Origin: VAXT01 sp963794605
Lineage (GTDB): Bacteria; Actinomycetota; Thermoleophilia; Gaiellales; Gaiellaceae
Direction: 5' to 3'
DNA length: 64,000 nt
Assembly (NCBI GenBank): GCA_963794605.1
Contig: CAWCEN010000002.1
Coordinates: forward strand, 248,001 to 312,000
The position numbers were made by a program, and so were the translations under genes. Below, piece by piece: positions 23,843-32,158 of the stretch (positions are counted from its first letter, which is position 1; every line of letters starts with the position of its first letter). Under the pieces are notes generated by a model, which saw only the letters and a list, made by a program, of their open reading frames with translations, was not told the DNA's origin and did not search any database.

Positions 23843-25431
23843 ATGCGTCGCGTCCTGGCCCCGGCGCTGGCAGCCGCACTCGGGCGGACGGTGATCGGGC
23901 TCGCGCGCGGAGCAGTCTTCGTCGGGACTTCCGGTCCCGACAGGCTGATCGGGACCTCTCGCGCGGACGAGCTCTACGGTCTTGGCGGCAATGACCGGCT
24001 CGCCGGGCGCGGCGCGACTGATCTGCTCGACGGAGGGCCGGGTCGCGACCGGCTCTTCGGTGGTCCGGGCGCGGACCGCATCGCCTCGAACGACCGCTGG
24101 GTCGACACGGTCGCCTGCGGGAACGGACGCGATCTCGTCGCGGCCGACCGCACCGACGCCGTGGCCGGGGACTGCGAGACCGTCCGCCGCCAGCTCTCGC
24201 GCGATACCGGGACCGACTTCGAGGCCCAACACGAGACGCAGGTCGAGCCGGACAGCCACGCATTCGGGCGCACGATCGTCACGGTCTTCCAGTCCGGGCG
24301 CTTCATGAACGGCGGCGCCGAGGGGATCGGCTTCTCGACCTCGCGCGACGGGGGACGAACGTGGCGCCCGGGGCGGCTCCCCGGTCCTTCGAGCGGGTCA
24401 GCGATCCGGTCGTCGCGTACGACTCCGTCCACCGTTGGTGGATTGCGACGTCACTCGCGAGCGAGGAGGCGGTCGCGGTCCACCGCTCGCGGGACGGCCT
24501 CTCCTGGCGCGCACCGCTGCTCGTTTCGAGCAATGGCCAGGAGTACGACAAGGAGTGGATCGCCTGCGACAACTGGGCCGCGAGCCGATTCCGGGGGCGC
24601 TGCTACCTCACGTACATGAACTTCGCGAACAACACGATCGAGACGCGCCGCTCGACCGACGGCGGCGCCTCGTGGTCGACACCGGTCTCGGTCGACGCGC
24701 AGCGCGCGCCCGCTGGTGTCAACGGCCTCCAGATCGCAGTCCGCCCGAACGGGCAGGTGTTGCTCCTGTTCTCGGTCTGGGGCGCGCCGACCGGCAACGA
24801 GATCGGCACCGTGCGGTCGCTCGACGGGGGCGCGACCTTCTCGGCGCCGGCTCCCGCAGCCCACCTCGGCGGCACCGAGCTGCCCTGGCTGCGGGCGCCG
24901 CCCTTCACGTCGGTTGACGTCGATAAGGCCGGGACGATCTACGTGACCTGGCGCGAATGCGGCTTCTCCGCGGAGTGCCAGGGCGACATCGTCCTCATGC
25001 GCTCGCCCGACGGCGTCAGCTGGAGCCCGCCGGCCTCCATCCCGGTCGGCCCCGACGACGGCTCGCTCTTCTACTTCCTGCCCGCACTGGCCGTCGACCC
25101 GGCAACGTCGGGCGGCCGCGCGCGGCTGGCGCTCCTGTACCACTCGATGAGCCCGTCGAGAACGTGCGACCCGGCGTACGGCTGCTTCCAGGTCGACGTC
25201 AAGCTGATGACATCGGCGAACGGCGGGTCGACGTGGACGCAACCCCGACTGCTCAACGCCTTCCCAATGCTCCCAGCGTGGATGGCCGACACGTCGCTGG
25301 GCCGCATGCTCGGCGACTACGTCTCGGTCTCGTGGGCGAGGGGGCGACCGGTACCCGTGTGGTCGCTCGCATCAGCGCCGAGCGGCGCGGCCTTCCGCCA
25401 ATCGATTTTCGCGACGACGCGCCTGGGCTAG
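23843..25431 (+). pseudogene. RTX-type calcium-repeat plus BNR-propeller protein, split by a frameshift
   Basis: The first frame (ATG 23843) gives a signal-like N terminus, then RTX-style nonapeptides GPDRLIGTSRADELYGLGG, GGPGRDRLFGGPGADRI, and the start of a BNR propeller (STSRDGGRTW). At 24377-24390 the homology jumps to the next frame (from 24361 onward), which continues RVSDPVVAYDSVHRWWIATS through further Asp boxes (STDGGASWS, SLDGGATF, SANGGSTWT) to the stop at 25431. Restoring one base in the CCCC run at 24379-24382 would give a single protein of about 529 residues, a paralogue of the gene at 14101. Real inactivation or a base-call error cannot be told apart. The stop overlaps korB's. 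Confidence 0.72.
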
Positions 25432-26441
25432 ACGACCCAGGTGTCGCCCGCGTGGATGAGCGACTTCAGGTCGCCCTCGCCGCGCTCCGAGGTCGCGGTC
25501 TCCAGCTGCCCGGCCATCAGCTCGTCGTAGACCGGGCGCTCGACGTCTCGGAAGATCCCGATCGGCGTCGGGCCATGAGGCGTGTGCGAGATCCGCGACA
25601 GCGCGAACGCGAGCGAGCCGACCTCCTGGTGCTCGTCGTGGACGAGCAGGTCGCCCTCGTCCGCCGCCACGAGCTCGCACGAGCCGTCGTAACGCAGCTT
25701 CACGCCGCGCTCCCCCTCCTCGCCGAACGTGATCGGCTCACCGTGGACGAGCCGAATCTGGTTCTCCTTCTGCTCCTTGACCGCGTCGAACGCGCCGTCG
25801 TTGTAGACGTTGCAGTTCTGGTAGATCTCGACGAGCGCCGAGCCCTTGTGGTTCGCGGCGCGCCGCAGCACCTCGGTCAGGTGCTTCTTGTCGGTGTCGA
25901 TCGAGCGCCCGACGAACGTCGCCTCGGCGCCGAGCGCGATCGAGACCGGGTTGAACGGATAGTCGAGCGAGCCCATGGGCGTCGACTTGTTCCGCGTGCC
26001 GAGCGGCGAGGTGGGCGAGTACTGCCCCTTCGTCAGCCCGTAGATCTGGTTGTTGAAGAGCAGGATCTTCACGTTGACGTTCCGGCGGAGCGCGTGGATC
26101 AGGTGATTGCCGCCGATCGAGAGCGCGTCGCCGTCCCCGGTCACGACCCAGACGGACAGGTCCGGTCGGGACGTGGAGAGCCCCGTCGCGATCGCCGGGG
26201 CGCGCCCGTGGATCGAGTGCAGCCCGTACGTCTGCATGTAGTACGGGAAGCGCGCGGCGCAGCCGATCCCGGAAATGAAGACGATCTTCTCGCGCGGCAG
26301 GCCGAGCTCGGGCATGAACGCCTGCACCGCGGCGAGGATCGCGTAGTCGCCGCAGCCGGGGCACCAGCGCACCTCCTGGTCGGATTTGAAGTCCTTCGCC
26401 GTCAGCTGGACCAGCTTCCCGTTGCCGCCGTTCTCGCTCAC
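25428..26441 (-). CDS. korB: 2-oxoacid:ferredoxin oxidoreductase beta subunit (2-oxoglutarate type)
   Basis: 337 residues from GTG 26441. TPP-binding features: WCPGCGDYAI, GDGDALSIGGNHLIHALRRN (the G-D-G-D...N motif binding Mg-TPP) and LLFNNQIYGLTKGQYSPTSP. ALGAEATFVGRS and QNCNVYND follow the KorB pattern, with cysteines for one 4Fe-4S cluster. With KorA it oxidatively decarboxylates 2-oxoglutarate (or another 2-oxoacid) to the acyl-CoA, reducing ferredoxin, in place of the NAD-linked dehydrogenase of the TCA cycle. Its GTG overlaps the stop of the 55-residue ORF upstream. Confidence 0.93.
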   Translation of the reverse strand: MSENGGNGKLVQLTAKDFKSDQEVRWCPGCGDYAILAAVQAFMPELGLPREKIVFISGIGCAARFPYYMQTYGLHSIHGRAPAIATGLSTSRPDLSVWVVTGDGDALSIGGNHLIHALRRNVNVKILLFNNQIYGLTKGQYSPTSPLGTRNKSTPMGSLDYPFNPVSIALGAEATFVGRSIDTDKKHLTEVLRRAANHKGSALVEIYQNCNVYNDGAFDAVKEQKENQIRLVHGEPITFGEEGERGVKLRYDGSCELVAADEGDLLVHDEHQEVGSLAFALSRISHTPHGPTPIGIFRDVERPVYDELMAGQLETATSERGEGDLKSLIHAGDTWVV

Positions 26442-26605
26442 TGCGACTCTTCGTCCTCGTCGTGGGGGTTGGGCAGAATCAGCTCCTCGCCCTCCTCGGG
26501 CTCGATGAAGTCCCCCGGGCGTGTCGTGCCGAGCGCCAGATCGTCCGGCTCCCGGGAGCTCCCCCGTAGCATCTCGACGAACCGGTCGATCCAACTCTGG
26601 ACCAT
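26438..26605 (-). CDS. 55-residue acidic protein between korA and korB
   Basis: ATG 26605 overlaps the korA stop (TGATG) and the stop overlaps the korB start (GTGA), so all three are translated in series. The product begins VQSWIDRFVEMLRGS, an amphipathic helix, and ends with the acidic tail EPEEGEELILPNPHDEDEE. No cysteine, so it is not a small ferredoxin. It matches no family I can name. Position implies a structural or assembly partner of the KorAB complex; this is inference from context alone. Confidence 0.7.
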   Translation of the reverse strand: MVQSWIDRFVEMLRGSSREPDDLALGTTRPGDFIEPEEGEELILPNPHDEDEESQ

Positions 26606-28440
26606 CAGAGCATCGCCTCCATCGCCTCCGCGAGCTCGTCGGAGCGGAACGGCAACCCGCGCACGCGGTTGAAGCCGACCGCGTCGACGAGGAATTCCGC
26701 CCGCACGAGCTTTAGCAGTTGTCCGAGGTTCATCTCCGGCACGAGCACCCTGTCGTAGCTCCGCAGAACTTCGCCGAGGTTGCGCGGGAACGGGTTCAGG
26801 TGGGTCAGGTGCGCGTGCGCGACGTTCTTGCCGTCGCGCCGCAGTCGCCGCGCCGCCGACTGGATCGGCCCGTACGTCCCGCCCCAGCCCAGCACGAGCA
26901 GCGATGCGCCATCGGGGTTGTCGACTTCGAGCAGTGGAATGTCCGCCGCGATCCCGGCCACCTTCTGCGCGCGCAGCCGGACCATGTGGTCGTGGTTGTC
27001 CGGGTCGTACGAGACGTTGCCGGTCACGTCCTCCTTCTCGAGCCCGCCGATCCGGTGCTCGAGCCCCGGCGTCCCAGGAATCGCCCAGTCGCGCGCGAGC
27101 GTCTCCGGATCGCGGTGGTACGGCATGAAGCCGCCGTCGACGCTCGGCTCGGTCGTGAACTCGGTGGAGATGTCCGGCAGCGCCTCGACGTCCGGGAGGA
27201 GCCAGGGCTCCGAGCCGTTCGCGAGGTACGCGTCTGAGAGGAGGAAGACTGGCGTGCGGTACTTGAGCGCGATTCGCGCAGCCTCGATCGCCGCGTCGAA
27301 GCAGCCGCCTGGAGTGGACGCGGCGACGACGGGCACGGGCGCCTCGGCGTTCCGGCCGAACATGACCGCGAGCAGGTCGGCCTGCTCCGGCTTCGTCGGC
27401 ATCCCGGTCGACGGTCCCGCGCGCTGGATGTCGAGGATCAGCAGGGGGAGCTCGAGCGTGACCGCCAGCCCGATCGTCTCCTGCTTCAGGATCACGCCCG
27501 GGCCGCTCGACGTGCAGGCGCCCAGTGCGCCGCCGAAGCTCGCGCCTAGAGCGGCTCCCGCGGCCGCGATCTCGTCCTCGGCCTGGAACGTGCGGACGCC
27601 GAAGTTCTTGTTCCGCGCGAGGTCGTGGAGGATGTCCGAGGCCGGCGTGATCGGGTACGCGCTGAGGAAGAGCGGGAGCTTCGACTGGACGCTCGCCGCG
27701 ACGAGCCCCAGCGCGAGCGCCTGGTTGCCCGTGATGTTTCGGTACGTCCCAGGCGGCAGCTTCGCGGGCGCCACTTCGTACTGGGTCGCAAAGCCTTCGG
27801 CCGTCTCGCCGAAGGCGTAGCCGGCCTTGAACGCGCGGGTATTCGCCTCGGCAATCTCCGGCTGCTTCGCGAACTTCTTCTCGAGAAAATCGACAGTGCC
27901 CTGGGTAGGACGTGTGTAGAGCCACGACATGAGCCCAAGCGCGAACATGTTCTTGGAGCGCTCGGCCTCGCGGTTCGTCAGCCCGCTGCCCTTCACGGCC
28001 TCGAGCGTGAGCGTGGTCAGCGGCACGTCGTGCACGCGGTATTCGTCGAGGGTGCCGTCCTCGAGCGGGTTCGCGGTGTAGCCGGCCTTCTGGAGGTTGC
28101 GCTCGTTGAAGGCGTCGCTGTTGACGATGAGCGTCCCGCCCGGCGGCAGGTCTTTGAGATTTGTGCGCAGAGCCGCGGGGTTCATCGCGACCAGGACGTG
28201 CGGCGCGTCGCCGGGCGTGAGGATGTCGTGATCCGCGTAGTGGATCTGGAAGCCCGAGACGCCCGGCAGCGAGCCCGCCGGAGCACGGATCTCCGCCGGA
28301 AAATCGGGCAGCGTCGAGAGGTCGTTGCCGAAGAGCGCGGTCTCGCTCGTGAAACGCCCGCCGGTCAGCTGCATGCCGTCGCCGGAGTCGCCGGCGAATC
28401 GGATGATCACGTCCTCGAGCTGCTCGATGGGCTTGGCCAT
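26605..28440 (-). CDS. korA: 2-oxoacid:ferredoxin oxidoreductase fused gamma-alpha subunit (2-oxoglutarate type)
   Basis: 611 residues from ATG 28440. N-terminal gamma domain (residues about 8-190) with VIIRFAGDSGDGMQLTGGRF; then the alpha domain, opening NQALALGLVAASVQSKLPLF, with SAYPITPASDILHDLA (the Y-P-I-T-P motif contacting TPP), GALGACTSSGPGVILKQETI and IQRAGPSTGMPTKPEQADLL. The fused gamma-alpha form with a separate KorB is typical of aerobic actinobacterial KorAB (ferredoxin-linked 2-oxoglutarate oxidation). First gene of the three-gene operon. The large frame on the same strand at 26438-28549 is only its shadow. Confidence 0.94.
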   Translation of the reverse strand: MAKPIEQLEDVIIRFAGDSGDGMQLTGGRFTSETALFGNDLSTLPDFPAEIRAPAGSLPGVSGFQIHYADHDILTPGDAPHVLVAMNPAALRTNLKDLPPGGTLIVNSDAFNERNLQKAGYTANPLEDGTLDEYRVHDVPLTTLTLEAVKGSGLTNREAERSKNMFALGLMSWLYTRPTQGTVDFLEKKFAKQPEIAEANTRAFKAGYAFGETAEGFATQYEVAPAKLPPGTYRNITGNQALALGLVAASVQSKLPLFLSAYPITPASDILHDLARNKNFGVRTFQAEDEIAAAGAALGASFGGALGACTSSGPGVILKQETIGLAVTLELPLLILDIQRAGPSTGMPTKPEQADLLAVMFGRNAEAPVPVVAASTPGGCFDAAIEAARIALKYRTPVFLLSDAYLANGSEPWLLPDVEALPDISTEFTTEPSVDGGFMPYHRDPETLARDWAIPGTPGLEHRIGGLEKEDVTGNVSYDPDNHDHMVRLRAQKVAGIAADIPLLEVDNPDGASLLVLGWGGTYGPIQSAARRLRRDGKNVAHAHLTHLNPFPRNLGEVLRSYDRVLVPEMNLGQLLKLVRAEFLVDAVGFNRVRGLPFRSDELAEAMEAML

Positions 28441-28532
28441 CGCTTCCCTGGGAGGTATAGCACCAGGTCGTGGCCGGATCTTCACCACCCTGTCCCACCA
28501 CCCGGCGAGGCCTGTCTCTAGCGTGGCAAGCG

Positions 28533-28709
28533 ATGTACTTCGAGATCACACGAGAGATCGTCGAGGAGCATCACCGGCGGCTCAGAGAGGATGCGCAAAC
28601 GCCGTCGCCGCGATTCCTCGCACGAGCGCTGGGGCTGATCAAGCGAGACCAGGCACCGGCTCAGGTCATCCCGCTGCCCAGGCGGGAGATCGAGCGCCTG
28701 GCCGCCTGA
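28533..28709 (+). CDS. small hypothetical protein
   Basis: 58 residues from ATG 28533: MYFEITREIVEEHHRRLRED, then RFLARALGLIKRDQAPA and a terminal LPRREIERLAA. Helical and basic, no signal, no known motif. It is divergent from korA and its stop is one base from the convergent small gene at 28711. Expression is plausible but unproven. Confidence 0.45.
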   Translation: MYFEITREIVEEHHRRLREDAQTPSPRFLARALGLIKRDQAPAQVIPLPRREIERLAA

Positions 28710-28710
28710 A

Positions 28711-28944
28711 TCAATTGGCGCTGACCCGCACGACCTTCAGGCCCCACGCGCGCCCGGACGCGAACAGCTCGTCGGGATCGACGTCGTCGCGCCAGGCGAT
28801 GAAGTGCGGCTCCGGCTCGTCGTCGGTCGATCCGTAGACCGCGGCCCGTTGCATCGGCTCCGCCTGTTCCCGCCGGCGCTCGAGCTCGTCCCGCCTGCGC
28901 TCCGCCTCTTCCGCCGCAGGGCCTTCGGCGTACCCCTTCGCCAT
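28711..28944 (-). CDS. small charged hypothetical protein
   Basis: 77 residues from ATG 28944. A helical Glu/Arg-rich N-terminal part (AEEAERRRDELERRREQAEP) is followed by a folded-looking end, HFIAWRDDVDPDELFASGRA and GLKVVRVS. No family recognised. It lies 25 bases after the methyltransferase stop on the same strand and may be the last gene of the marR-VOC-methyltransferase operon. Confidence 0.5.
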   Translation of the reverse strand: MAKGYAEGPAAEEAERRRDELERRREQAEPMQRAAVYGSTDDEPEPHFIAWRDDVDPDELFASGRAWGLKVVRVSAN

Positions 28945-28969
28945 CAGTGCGCCTCGAAGAGCAAGGTGG

Positions 28970-29851
28970 TCACTTGACCGCCCGGAGGTACACGGCGGCG
29001 GAGCGAGCCGTGCCGTCTCGCGACTCGAAGAGCAGCCGCATGTGTGCGACGAAGCGTTTCGCCTCATCGGGCGTGAGCGCCTGGTCGATCGTCTCGGCGA
29101 GGCTCGGCGCGAGCGGGTTGGGCGCGATCCTGATGAACGTCTCCCAGCTGAGCTCGCTCCCCCAGTGGGCGCCCCCGCCGTGCTCGATCTTGGCCTCGTA
29201 CGTCAGCTCGACCGTCCGGAAGCCGGCGCGTTCGGCGAATTCGAGGAGGTCGCGCTCGTCGAAGTCGATCAGGGTCGACTCACCCGAGCCCGCAAGCTCG
29301 TTGTACGTGTCCCTGACGCGCTCGACGAGCGGCGCAACCGACGTCAGGTCGAACCCGCCGAAGAAGCCGTCGGGCTCGGGGTACGCAAATCGGTTGATCG
29401 GCTCGAACATCGAAAGCCTCCCGCCCCGCTTCAGCACGCGGTGGAACTCGTCGAATGCCCGCTGCTTCTCCTCGACGTAGATCACGACCGACCGAGTCGT
29501 CACCACGTCGACCGACTGGTCTGCAACCGGAGCGAGGTTCTCGGCACGGGCAAGCACGAACTCGCACTGGTCGAGCGACTCGAGCTCGGCGGCCAGCTGT
29601 CGGCTGACGTCCAGTAGCTCCTGCGACACATCGGCGAAGACCACCTTGCCCTCGTCTCCAACGAGCGGAAGCGCGCCGAACGCGATGAGCCCGTCTCCGG
29701 CGCCGACGTCGAGCACCGCGTCGCCGCGTTCGATCCGAGCGCCTTCGAGCACACGCTCGCGCACCGGCGCGAGGGACTCCAGCGTGCGTGCAGCCTCCGC
29801 AGGATCGCCAAAGCGCCGCTCGAGCACCCATGCGGCCCAGCGATCGGTCAT
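28970..29851 (-). CDS. SAM-dependent class I methyltransferase
   Basis: 293 residues from ATG 29851, which overlaps the stop of the VOC gene (ATGA). Rossmann methyltransferase motifs: motif I AVLDVGAGDGLIAFGAL, motif II region VVFADVSQELLDVSRQLA, then LARAENLAPVADQSVDVVTT (motif III/IV) and HRVLKRGGRLSMFEP (post-II/V). The family is close to UbiE/arsenite-methyltransferase-like enzymes but lacks the cysteines of ArsM. Substrate unknown, cytosolic. The operon with a VOC protein and a MarR regulator suggests response to or modification of an aromatic or electrophilic compound. Confidence 0.85.
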   Translation of the reverse strand: MTDRWAAWVLERRFGDPAEAARTLESLAPVRERVLEGARIERGDAVLDVGAGDGLIAFGALPLVGDEGKVVFADVSQELLDVSRQLAAELESLDQCEFVLARAENLAPVADQSVDVVTTRSVVIYVEEKQRAFDEFHRVLKRGGRLSMFEPINRFAYPEPDGFFGGFDLTSVAPLVERVRDTYNELAGSGESTLIDFDERDLLEFAERAGFRTVELTYEAKIEHGGGAHWGSELSWETFIRIAPNPLAPSLAETIDQALTPDEAKRFVAHMRLLFESRDGTARSAAVYLRAVK

Positions 29852-30336
29852 CCAGCTTCGGCCAGCAGGGCGTCGAGGTCGAGCGGAATGCTGACCATGG
29901 CCACGCCCTTGCCGTCCGGCGCCATGGGCCACTCCTCCTTCGGCCGGTCGCGGTAGAGCTCGATCCCGTTGCCGTCCGGATCGTGCAGGTAGATCGCTTC
30001 GCTCACCCCGTGATCGGACGCACCCGAGATCGGCACGCGATTGTCGACGAGCCGCTTGAGCGCGTCGGCCAGGCCGGCGCGGGTCGGGTAGCGGATCGCC
30101 ACGTGGAAGAGCCCGGTCGTCCGCGGCGGCGGCGGGGAGCCGCCCTTCGACTCCCACGTGTTGAGCCCGATGTGGTGGTGGTAGCCGCCCGCCGACAGGA
30201 ACGCAGCCTGGTCGCCCATCTGCTGCATGAGGTCGAAGCCGAGCACATCGCGGTAGAAGCCGATCGCGCGCTCGAGGTCGGCGACCTTCAGATGGACATG
30301 GCCGATGTCGACGCCCGGGTCGATCGCGTTAGGCAC
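29848..30336 (-). CDS. VOC protein, catechol 2,3-dioxygenase (CatE)-like
   Basis: About 162 residues from GTG 30336, a start that overlaps the MarR gene's end by eight bases. VOC module: DIGHVHLKVADLERAIGFYRD, then GGYHHHIGLNTW with the metal-ligand His cluster, and SEAIYLHDPDGNGIELYRDRP, the C-terminal ligand Glu motif. This is the CatE/glyoxalase-like subgroup. It may act on a catechol or as a drug-binding protein. An upstream start at 30372 exists inside marR but adds only a non-homologous basic stretch. Confidence 0.88.
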   Translation of the reverse strand: MPNAIDPGVDIGHVHLKVADLERAIGFYRDVLGFDLMQQMGDQAAFLSAGGYHHHIGLNTWESKGGSPPPPRTTGLFHVAIRYPTRAGLADALKRLVDNRVPISGASDHGVSEAIYLHDPDGNGIELYRDRPKEEWPMAPDGKGVAMVSIPLDLDALLAEAG

Positions 30337-30883
30337 GCTCGAACCGTACTTGGGTGTCCTTCTTCGCCTCACGGCGTTCGAATTCCAGCATCAACCGACG
30401 AAGCAGCGCGTTGAGCTGCTCCTTCTCGGTCTTGGTCAGCGCGGCGCCGATCAACGCCTCGCGCTCGGCCTCGGCACCGGTCGCCTCGAGCCATTTGTCC
30501 ACACCCGCCTTCGTCAACTGGACGAGCACCCCGCGACGGTCGTCCGGGTCCGGGAGCCGCTTCACGAAACCGGCCTTCTCCAACCGGTCGAGTCGATTCG
30601 TCATCGCTCCGCTGGAGAGCTCGGCGAACTTGGAGAGCTCTCCGGCCGAGAGCTTATGGGGCGGACCTGCCCGCCGAAGAGCGCCCAGCACGTCCCATTC
30701 CTCCCAGGTTAGCCCGTGCTCGGCGAGCGCCTCTTTGTGGCTTCGCCTGATACGGCGGGTGAGCCCATTCATGCGTTGGATGATGCCCTCGACGGCGAGG
30801 TCGAGGTTGGGAATGCCCTCGAGCCAGGCCTCCTCGAGCCATCGATCCACGTGATCGGTTTCTTCAGTATTCTTCATGCTCAT
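30329..30883 (-). CDS. MarR family transcriptional regulator
   Basis: 184 residues from ATG 30883 (MSM; the second ATG is 30877). Winged helix: LAEHGLTWEEWDVLGALRRA, LSAGELSKFAELSSGAMTNR (recognition helix), LDRLEKAGFVKRLPDPDDRR (wing) and a C-terminal dimerisation helix pair. MarR proteins are dimeric repressors released by phenolic or oxidising ligands. A perfect 18-bp palindrome lies 16 bases upstream of the start and overlaps the apparent -35 box, so autoregulation of the marR-VOC-methyltransferase operon is likely. Confidence 0.92.
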   Translation of the reverse strand: MSMKNTEETDHVDRWLEEAWLEGIPNLDLAVEGIIQRMNGLTRRIRRSHKEALAEHGLTWEEWDVLGALRRAGPPHKLSAGELSKFAELSSGAMTNRLDRLEKAGFVKRLPDPDDRRGVLVQLTKAGVDKWLEATGAEAEREALIGAALTKTEKEQLNALLRRLMLEFERREAKKDTQVRFERA

Positions 30884-30898
30884 ATTCTTTACTCAATA

Positions 30899-30916
30899 AC
30901 TCTTGACGTCAAGAGT
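30899..30916. promoter_or_regulatory. perfect 18-bp palindrome, MarR operator overlapping promoter
   Basis: ACTCTTGACGTCAAGAGT is a perfect palindrome. On the minus strand its TTGACG forms a -35 box, with AAAGAA-type sequence about 17 bases further as -10, immediately before the marR ATG. A repressor bound here would block RNA polymerase. On the plus strand the same TTGACG could serve the glycosylase gene. Confidence 0.75.
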
Positions 30917-31077
30917 GTTCGCTGCTACCGTCCCGGTAGTTCGATACCAAGATACTTTATCTCGAAGGGAGGCGGCAGTGTATCCAGTAGACATCCAGAC
31001 GCAGACTCTGATTACGAACGAGCACGCGAACCGCCTGCGAGAACAGGCCCAGCCGTCGAGGAACGTAGGGTTGAAGC

Positions 31078-31962
31078 GTGACCGTCGAGCGCACGATCAG
31101 ACCCCGCGGGCCCTACTCGCTCGCGCTGTCCGGCCGGCGCGCGTCTGATCCGACACGGCGATTCGGCAACGGCATACTCACCTGCCTGCTCGCCGACGGT
31201 GAGCGCGCCGGAGCCCGCCAGCTCTCCGATGGAACGCTCGTCGTGCGCGCCGAGACAGAAGCCGGCATCGACCAGCTGCGCTTCGTGCTCGGCGCCGACG
31301 ACGACCACACGCCGTTCCTCGAGCGCTTCCGCGACGACGAGCTGCTCGCCGGGCCGATCCGGCACCTTCGCGGCCTGCGCCCGATTCGCACGGCGACCGT
31401 CACACATGCCCTGTTGCGGGCGATCGCCAGCCAGCTGATCACCTCGCGCGAGGCGCGCGCGATCGAGTGGCGCCTCCTGCACGCGACGACCGAACGCGTC
31501 GACCGGCTCGTCGCGCCGCCTCTGCCCCACCACTTCGCCGAGCTCGCTCCGGCTCAGCTGCAGCGCTTCGGCCTTCCATCGCGCAAGGCGACCGCGCTCG
31601 TCCGAATCTGCCGAACGTTCGACCCGGAGCGCCTTCGCCGCCTGCCCCCGGACGCCGCCGCTGACCGGCTCGAGCGCGAGCGCGGCATCGGCCCATACTC
31701 GGTCGGCTTCGTCTGGACGCAGGGGCTCGGCCGCTTCGACCGCGGCATCGTCGGCGACCTCGGGCTGCTCAAGATCTGCTCCGCGATCGAGGGCCGCTGG
31801 GTCGAGCCGGAGGACACGGCCCGGATCCTCGCCCGCTACGGCGAGTGGGCCGGCCTCGCGTGCGTGTACCTGATGGCCGGCGCGGCCCGCGGCATGGTGC
31901 CGCTGAAGCTCAGCCCCCCAGAAGTCCGCCGCGAGCGCATCCGCGCACGAAGAGCCGCTTAA
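31078..31962 (+). CDS. AlkA-like DNA-3-methyladenine glycosylase (HhH-GPD)
   Basis: 294 residues from GTG 31078. The C-terminal half is an HhH-GPD domain: LLRAIASQLITSREARAIEW, FGLPSRKATALVRIC, LERERGIGPYSVGFVWTQGLG (helix-hairpin-helix with G-I-G-P) and IVGDLGLL, whose Asp is the catalytic residue. The N-terminal half resembles the AlkA TBP-like fold. It would excise alkylated purines in base-excision repair. The nearby MarR operon is divergent, sharing 195 bases with the palindrome. The gene ends inside the first copy of a 62-bp tandem repeat. Confidence 0.85.
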   Translation: MTVERTIRPRGPYSLALSGRRASDPTRRFGNGILTCLLADGERAGARQLSDGTLVVRAETEAGIDQLRFVLGADDDHTPFLERFRDDELLAGPIRHLRGLRPIRTATVTHALLRAIASQLITSREARAIEWRLLHATTERVDRLVAPPLPHHFAELAPAQLQRFGLPSRKATALVRICRTFDPERLRRLPPDAAADRLERERGIGPYSVGFVWTQGLGRFDRGIVGDLGLLKICSAIEGRWVEPEDTARILARYGEWAGLACVYLMAGAARGMVPLKLSPPEVRRERIRARRAA

Positions 31963-32146
31963 TCGGCCACGCCGGCCAAGCCGACATGGCCTTTGTTGGT
32001 CGGCATCGCAAGCGACCGCATAAATCGGCCACGCCGGCCAAGTCGGCATGGCCTTTGCTGGTCGGCGTCGCAAGCGACCGCATAAATCGGCCACGCCGGC
32101 TAAGCCGGCATGGCCTTTGCTGGTCGGCGTCGCAAGCGACCGCCTT
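31961..32146. repeat. 62-bp tandem repeat, three copies
   Basis: Units begin at 31961, 32023 and 32085 with AATCGGCCACGCCGG and end with CGCAAGCGACCGC; only a few positions differ (A/G, T/C). Each unit holds the hairpin GTCGC-AA-GCGAC and the larger dyad GCCGxC...GxCGGC around ATGGCCTTTG. There is no spacer variation, so it is not CRISPR. The period is not a multiple of three. It separates the glycosylase from proC. Confidence 0.9.
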
Positions 32147-32158
32147 AGACTCCAGCCC

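Noticed and set aside
26438..28549. A 703-codon plus other long frames antisense or overlapping korA
   Set aside because: They mirror the real gene in a shifted frame, have Arg/Ala/Pro-rich composition and no domain; korA carries full motifs.
31961..32146. CRISPR array
   Set aside because: Units are direct copies without unique spacers, and no cas gene is nearby.
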